Shown piece after piece: positions 59,328-64,000 of a stretch of 64,000 nucleotides of DNA. Made by a program: the position numbers and the translations under genes. Below the pieces are notes generated by a model. It did not search any database and had not been told where the DNA came from. It worked only from the letters and a program-made list of their open reading frames with translations. The DNA is from Paenibacillus aurantius. GTDB taxonomy: Bacteria > Bacillota > Bacilli > Paenibacillales > NBRC-103111. The stretch covers positions 997,501-1,061,500 of the forward strand of contig NZ_CP130318.1 in NCBI RefSeq assembly GCF_032268605.1, in the 5' to 3' direction. Each line of letters begins with the position of its first letter. Positions within the stretch are counted from its first letter, which is position 1.

Positions 59328-61598
59328 TTGTCGATTAAAATGAAATTGTCTTTGTATATTTCCGTCATTCTCTCGATTATCCTGTCGGCCAATATCGTTC
59401 TGTACTACTATACCTCGCGGGATACCCTGAAAAGGGACCTGGAGGGACAGGTCCGGATGGTCGCCCAGGAAATCGCTGTCGTCGTCGAACAATCGGACCA
59501 GGCATCCGCTTATTTACAGGAACAGCTGGGGGGGAAGCTGAGACTCGCCGCCATTTCGGCGCAGGGTGAGCTCGATCCCGATATCCGTCAGGTGACCGAC
59601 GAAGAGCTGGTTAAGCTCAGTGCCAAGCTGGAGGTTTCCCATATTTCTTTGCTTCAGAGAGTAAACGATGATATTGTCGTGGTAAAATCGTCCGATCCCA
59701 AAGCCGTTAACAAAGGGGTCAAAGAGCTGGGCTACTGGTACACGGCGTTGGACCAGCTTTTGGCCAGCCACACCGTCACCGTTCCCCAAGGACAGAAGCT
59801 GGTGAATTTCTGGTCCGGCCCCCTGGAGATTTCCACGACGGATCCCGTTCATATTAACAAATGGGGGTATTATAACGACGGATCGAGGGATTATATTGTA
59901 AGCCCTTTTCTGAAAGGGAATTTTCTGGAAGAATTTATCCGGGTTACCGGACCGGATACGCTGGTGAATAAGCTTCTGAAGGAGAATCCGATGTTTTTTG
60001 AAATGACCGGGTTCAATCCGGTTTATTTCGGCAGGGATTCGACTTACCCCCTGTCCGATGGCACGAAGCTGACGCCGGAGGCGAGGAAGCCGATCCGGTT
60101 CGGGACCTACCAGCTTCCGGATGCAAGGGACGAAGCGGAAATCCGCCGGGTCCATGAGGATGGGCGGTCCTTGATGACCGAAGGGAATCTGTCCGACGGC
60201 CGAAGGGTCATCAAGAGCTTCATTCCCATTCCCGGCAGCAAACCGTATGTCATCGGAATCGTCACGGATGCGGCGGCCGTTTACGGGGTGCTTAAGGAGC
60301 AGCTGGTCAAGCACATCTTCATTTCCCTTCTCTTGCTCGCCATTATTGTGGCCACGAGCTATTTGTTTGCCGATTATTTCATTCGTCCCTTGGACCGCAT
60401 TCTGGAGAAGGTCAATCGTATCGCGGCGGGTGACTTCGGTCCCCCCGTCACCATACGGGGGACCGATGAGTTCAGTCTGCTGGCCGACCGGGTGAATGTC
60501 ATGTCGGACAATCTCGAGGCTTCGACGGCCCGGCTTAAAGAGACGGTGGAGGAGCTCAATTCCACGAAGCAGTACCTGGAATCGTTCATCACCAATACGT
60601 CGGACTCCATTCAGGTAGTGGATCTGGAAGGAAGAACGATCCTGACGAACCAAGCCTTCGAGACGATGTATGGCTGGGACGCGAACGAAGCCTGGGGAGA
60701 ACGGCTCCCGCTCATTCCGGAGGACAGGCTCGCGGAAACGGGGAGGATCTACAACCTGGTCAAAGAAGGTGGCCAGGTGACGGATGTGGAAACGGTGCAC
60801 CGGCGGAAGAACGGCAGCTGCTTTGATGTGAGCACCACCGTGTCTCCCATCCGGGGAAGCCGCGGAGAGGTGGTGGCGGTGGCTTCCATTTCCCGGGATA
60901 TTACCGGACGCAAGCAGACGGAGGAGATGCTGCGCCGTTCGGAGAAGCTCTCCGTCGTCGGGCAGCTGGCCGCCGGAGTCGCGCATGAGATCCGCAACCC
61001 CCTGACGACGCTGCGGGGGTTCGTCCAGCTTCAGAAGGAGGGAGGGGTCCGCAAGCCGGCCCATCTGGATCTCATGCTTTCGGAGCTTGACCGGATTAAC
61101 TTCATCGTAAGCGAATTTATGGTGCTTTCGAAGCCCCACGTCCAGTCCTTCTCCCGCAAGGATCTGGGTCAGATTATCCGGGATATCGTGGCTCTCCTGG
61201 AGCCTCAGGCCATCATGGCCAACGTCGTGCTGGTTACCGAGTTCGAGAGCGGGATTCCCGAGGTGGAGTGTGTGGAGAATCAGCTTAAGCAGGTGTTCGT
61301 CAACCTGGTGAAGAACGGGTTGGAGGCCATGGACGAAGGGGGAGAGCTGAAGATCTCCCTCAAAAAAATAGATGCGAACCGGGTAATGGTTCGCATCGTG
61401 GACGAAGGCTGCGGCATTCCCGCCGATCAGCTCCATCGTCTCGGAGAGCCCTTTTTTACTAACAAGGAATCCGGCAACGGGCTCGGGCTTATGGTCAGCC
61501 AGCAGATCATTTCCAATCATAAAGGCCATATGCTGATCCGCAGCGAGATCGGCAAGGGCACCTGCATTGACGTTACCCTGCCGGTCAGCCAGCCCTAA
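59328..61598 (+). CDS. Sporulation-type sensor histidine kinase (KinB/KinE-like)
   Basis: A 756-residue membrane kinase: TM1 (about 6-28), an extracellular sensor of about 300 residues, TM2 (about 330-352, HIFISLLLLAIIVATSYLF), HAMP, a PAS domain (about 420-535, DSIQVVDLEGRTILTNQAF), HisKA with the phospho-His in GVAHEIRNPLTTLRGF (about 553), and HATPase (NLVKNGLEAM, DEGCGIP, GNGLGLM). The HExRNPL motif is typical of Spo0A-phosphorelay kinases. TTG start with GGGAGG upstream. No cognate regulator is next to it. Confidence 0.92.
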   Translation: MSIKMKLSLYISVILSIILSANIVLYYYTSRDTLKRDLEGQVRMVAQEIAVVVEQSDQASAYLQEQLGGKLRLAAISAQGELDPDIRQVTDEELVKLSAKLEVSHISLLQRVNDDIVVVKSSDPKAVNKGVKELGYWYTALDQLLASHTVTVPQGQKLVNFWSGPLEISTTDPVHINKWGYYNDGSRDYIVSPFLKGNFLEEFIRVTGPDTLVNKLLKENPMFFEMTGFNPVYFGRDSTYPLSDGTKLTPEARKPIRFGTYQLPDARDEAEIRRVHEDGRSLMTEGNLSDGRRVIKSFIPIPGSKPYVIGIVTDAAAVYGVLKEQLVKHIFISLLLLAIIVATSYLFADYFIRPLDRILEKVNRIAAGDFGPPVTIRGTDEFSLLADRVNVMSDNLEASTARLKETVEELNSTKQYLESFITNTSDSIQVVDLEGRTILTNQAFETMYGWDANEAWGERLPLIPEDRLAETGRIYNLVKEGGQVTDVETVHRRKNGSCFDVSTTVSPIRGSRGEVVAVASISRDITGRKQTEEMLRRSEKLSVVGQLAAGVAHEIRNPLTTLRGFVQLQKEGGVRKPAHLDLMLSELDRINFIVSEFMVLSKPHVQSFSRKDLGQIIRDIVALLEPQAIMANVVLVTEFESGIPEVECVENQLKQVFVNLVKNGLEAMDEGGELKISLKKIDANRVMVRIVDEGCGIPADQLHRLGEPFFTNKESGNGLGLMVSQQIISNHKGHMLIRSEIGKGTCIDVTLPVSQP

Positions 61599-61610
61599 GA
61601 GCCTCAACCG

Positions 61611-61931
61611 TCAGCCTCCAAAAGCATTCCGGAAGGCTGATGCTACCGCTCCCGGCTCCAGGTTCCACAGCTTGGCGATGTCGGAAGCCGCATTCTCCTC
61701 GAACCAGTCCGCGAGAAGCTTGCGGTTGCTGCCGTTCTCAACGATATAAGGCAGATTCAGGATTACTTTTTTGTAATAGAGCTCTTCGGCCTGCAGCACC
61801 TGCTCCGGAGGAATCCATACCTTCAGCCTTTTGATCGTGCGGTACAGCTCTTTGCTGCAAGCTCGGCGGATTTTGCGGGCGGAAGGAATGCTGTTCGGGT
61901 CCGCATGCTTTTCTTTGCCCGGTTGATACAT
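61611..61931 (-). CDS. Conserved hypothetical protein
   Basis: A 106-residue helical, basic-then-acidic soluble protein (ARKIRRACSKELYRTIKRL). The 61931 ATG has AGGTGG 8 bp upstream. It has no nucleotide-binding motif, so a 'dehydrogenase' label seen on relatives is not supported. It converges on the histidine kinase and may end in its 3' region. Function unknown. Confidence 0.68.
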   Translation of the reverse strand: MYQPGKEKHADPNSIPSARKIRRACSKELYRTIKRLKVWIPPEQVLQAEELYYKKVILNLPYIVENGSNRKLLADWFEENAASDIAKLWNLEPGAVASAFRNAFGG

Positions 61932-62016
61932 GTGACAAGCCACCTGCCCCTCTGTTAGTATATGTCTATGCAGCGGAGGGAGCGGAGGTCACTTGCCGAA
62001 GCGGCGAATCGCCTGA

Positions 62017-62466
62017 TCAGTTAACCACGATATACCCGACCATCGGGCCTTCATGGCTCGCATCGGAGTGGTTGAGGCACACGATTTTGTAGATGCCTTC
62101 TTTCTCGGCGGTGAAGGAGACGGTCGTTTCCTTTCCTTTTTTGACCTGGCCCTTGACGCCCAGGCCTTCGATGACAAAGTGGTGGTCGTCCCCATTAAAG
62201 CCCCGGATGGACAGGGTGACGGCTTCTCCCTTCTTAACCGGGATCGTGTCGGGGGACCAGCGGTACACCTCCACATCCTTGCCGTCCGGGCCCTTGGCCT
62301 TCAGCTCGGCGGTGACCATCGGGATGACCCTTGCGTTTTCGGCTTGGGCCATCGTTTCGGCGGATTTCGTTTCGTACCGGAAGTAGAGGAATGCGGCGGC
62401 AGCGGCGACGCATAGGCCGGCGGTCAACAATACCTTGGCCCGGTTGATTTTGAAGGATACGATCAT
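62017..62466 (-). CDS. Membrane-anchored cupredoxin-domain protein
   Basis: A 149-residue protein with an N-terminal membrane anchor (about 9-29) and an extracellular cupredoxin domain. Copper-ligand candidates are His95/His96 (GDDHHFVIEG), Cys130 (IVCLNHSDASHEGPM), His133 or His138, and Met142. The form suits a small electron carrier or copper chaperone of the nitrosocyanin/CoxII type. GGGAGGG lies 7 bp before the ATG. The gene is divergent from the aldolase at 62633. Confidence 0.87.
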   Translation of the reverse strand: MIVSFKINRAKVLLTAGLCVAAAAAFLYFRYETKSAETMAQAENARVIPMVTAELKAKGPDGKDVEVYRWSPDTIPVKKGEAVTLSIRGFNGDDHHFVIEGLGVKGQVKKGKETTVSFTAEKEGIYKIVCLNHSDASHEGPMVGYIVVN

Positions 62467-62632
62467 GGCTTGTCCCTCCCAGGGAAAGAAATTGGGTTGC
62501 AGATACTTATGGGTATGCGGCAACCTGTCCGCTCATGATTGACAAATTTAGTTGCGGCGTGATATAACTAAGAATATTCTTTACTGCTTAAAAGCACCAA
62601 CGTGCGAAAGGAACCGGAGGAGGAAGTTTGAC

Positions 62633-63598
62633 ATGGTCAAGGACAACTGCAAGATATTGGACTGTACGATCCGCGACGGCGGGCTGGTTAACAATTGGGA
62701 TTTCAGCGTAGATTTCGTGAGAGACCTGTATCAGGGCTTAAGCGATGCCGGCGTGGAATATATGGAAATCGGGTATAAGAACTCCCCCAAGCTGCTGAAA
62801 GGCGCGGATTCCGGTCCATGGCGTTTTCTTGACGAGAACTTCCTGAGGGACGTTATTCCGCACAAGACGGCCACCAAGCTTTCGGCGCTGGTCGATATCG
62901 GCCGGGTGGACGAGAACGACATCCTTCCCCGCGAGGATTCCATGCTGGACCTGATTCGCGTAGCCTGCTACATCAAGGACGTGGAGAAGGGGCTGGAGCT
63001 CGTGCAGACCTTTCATGACAAGGGCTACGAAACGAGCCTTAACATCATGGCACTCTCCCATGTGCTCGACCACGAGCTGGTAGAAGCCTTCGAAGAAATA
63101 GCCAAGAGCCCGGTGGACATCGTGTATGTCGTCGATTCGTACGGCAGCATGGATGCGAAGGACATCGAATTCCTCGTGGAGAAGTTCAAGAAGCATCTCC
63201 CGAACAAGAAGCTCGGCATTCATACGCATAACAACATGCAGCTGGCCTTTGCCAATACGTTGACGGGGCTCCAGCACGGGGTTACCTACCTGGACTCCTC
63301 GGTATACGGTATGGGCCGCGCGGCCGGCAACTGCCCAACGGAGCTTCTGCTTGGCCTTCTGAAGAACACGAATTACGAGCTTCGTCCCGTTCTGGATATT
63401 ATCGAGCGCCATATGCTCCAGATCCGCAAGACCTGGGAGTGGGGTTACATTATCCCTTACATGGTGGCCGGTCACCTGAACGAGCACCCGCGTGTGGCTA
63501 TGGCCCTGCGCGACAGCGAGGACCGCGACAAGTTCGTGGACTTCTACGACAAGCTGACCTCTCCGGAAGTATCCGCGGCGGGAAGCAAGGCGGACTAA
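62633..63598 (+). CDS. HMGL-like aldolase catalytic-domain protein
   Basis: A 321-residue TIM-barrel enzyme of the DRE-TIM metallolyase family. It has ILDCTIRDGGLVNNWDF (DxxxRDGG, the catalytic Arg-Asp), GVEYMEIGYK, and the HTHNN metal-binding motif (about residue 197). Relatives include 4-hydroxy-2-oxovalerate aldolases and homocitrate or isopropylmalate synthases. Substrate unknown. The ATG at 62633 follows GGAGGAGG. Confidence 0.87.
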   Translation: MVKDNCKILDCTIRDGGLVNNWDFSVDFVRDLYQGLSDAGVEYMEIGYKNSPKLLKGADSGPWRFLDENFLRDVIPHKTATKLSALVDIGRVDENDILPREDSMLDLIRVACYIKDVEKGLELVQTFHDKGYETSLNIMALSHVLDHELVEAFEEIAKSPVDIVYVVDSYGSMDAKDIEFLVEKFKKHLPNKKLGIHTHNNMQLAFANTLTGLQHGVTYLDSSVYGMGRAAGNCPTELLLGLLKNTNYELRPVLDIIERHMLQIRKTWEWGYIIPYMVAGHLNEHPRVAMALRDSEDRDKFVDFYDKLTSPEVSAAGSKAD

Positions 63599-63698
63599 AG
63601 CTTCGGGCTCCGGAGCCTGACGCTTCTCTTCGGTCCCCGTTCTTAGCGGATCCCAGGCTGCAACGCACAGCCGGGCTCACCTGCTCTTGATTGTATGG

Positions 63699-63735
63699 AA
63701 GCTCCCCCGCCGTATGGCAGGGGGGCTTTCTTTCT
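63699..63735 (+). terminator. Rho-independent terminator
   Basis: AAGCTCCCCCGCC pairs with GGCAGGGGGGCTT (mismatches), followed by TCTTTC. Confidence 0.75.
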
Positions 63736-63800
63736 TTCCGTTTGAGGGATGGTTTATGCTAGAATAGAGAGGATGGAGACTAGAAGAAAGTAGGGTGGAG

Positions 63801-64000
63801 ATGGGAGATTGGATACATAACATTCTGGAGTTTCTAACCGGGCTGGGGTATTGGGGCATCATGCTCGGGCTGATGATCGAAGTCATCCCCAGTGAAATTG
63901 TACTTGCCTATGCCGGTTATCTAGTCAGCGAGGGAAGAATCAATTTTGTCGAAGCGGTCATTTTCGGGACGATCGGCGGCGTTATCGCCCAGATTTTTGT
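63801..64000 (+). CDS. DedA-family membrane protein, N-terminal part
   Basis: The first 66 residues of a gene that continues beyond the window. GYWGIMLGLMIEVIPSEIVLAYAGYLVSEG and FVEAVIFGTIGGVIAQ are the DedA signature, with the Glu-x-x-P pair in the first re-entrant segment. DedA proteins act in lipid flipping and proton-gradient upkeep. The ATG is close to GGTGGAG, so its exact start could be another codon. Confidence 0.82.
   Translation, partial: MGDWIHNILEFLTGLGYWGIMLGLMIEVIPSEIVLAYAGYLVSEGRINFVEAVIFGTIGGVIAQIF

Overview
The window looks like chromosome from a GC-rich, spore-forming, low-GC-phylum Gram-positive bacterium, most likely Paenibacillus or a close relative. This is inferred from content: a YyaC-type spore protease, a DUF1540 protein, a KinA/KinE-like kinase, YesM/YesN two-component proteins, a T-box leader, an Fnr box, cre-like sites, LPXTG/sortase anchoring, and AAGGAGG-type ribosome sites with frequent TTG and GTG starts. 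I see no phage, plasmid, transposase, rRNA, tRNA or CRISPR array.

Layout. 0-7.4 kb: the 3' end of a type I pullulanase, a small Gfo/Idh oxidoreductase plus sugar-isomerase operon, and assorted housekeeping genes. 7.4-11.3 kb: an NAD-salvage island (NrtR-like Nudix regulator, PnuC, NadR-type bifunctional enzyme, ADP-ribosylglycohydrolase) with palindromic operators. 11.4-16 kb: hemolysin III-like protein, glutaminyl-tRNA synthetase, a T-box leader and prolyl-tRNA synthetase. 16-19.6 kb: a type I holin-like toxin locus, an MBL hydrolase and nagB-nagA. 19.6-27.6 kb: an Fnr-box-controlled DoxX protein, lactate dehydrogenase, an S2P-type protease, a PD-(D/E)XK-like protein, a PDZ-Lon protease, a uronate-dehydrogenase-like protein and fumC.

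27.8-30.3 kb: two tandem DGQHR (DndB-like) genes with no other dnd genes, directly behind a MITE-like inverted repeat. 30.5-45.6 kb: a large, mostly co-directional carbohydrate cluster with a NagA paralogue, four Gfo/Idh/MocA oxidoreductases, a TIM-barrel isomerase, a GH2 beta-mannosidase, a GH123/DUF4091-like glycosidase and an adjacent YesN/YesM pair, but no transporter. A convergent beta-helix protein follows. 47-64 kb: small proteins, an acyltransferase, YyaC, an HMCES/YedK-like DNA-crosslink protein, a class D sortase with an LPQTG substrate carrying 36-bp repeats, a second holin-like toxin locus, a WG-repeat lipoprotein, Nnr, methionine aminopeptidase, a VOC protein, a sporulation-type histidine kinase, a cupredoxin, an HMGL-like aldolase and the start of a DedA protein.

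Three threads tie regions together: (1) NAD(P) supply and repair (NrtR-PnuC-NadR-ADP-ribosylglycohydrolase, Nnr) beside many NAD(P)-dependent oxidoreductases; (2) amino-sugar and glycan catabolism (nagBA, NagA paralogue, GH2, GH123-like); (3) small dispersed elements, namely a MITE-like family with at least four copies and two diverged copies of a type I toxin locus. The tandem orphan DndB-like pair and the dispersed repeat family are the least explained parts.
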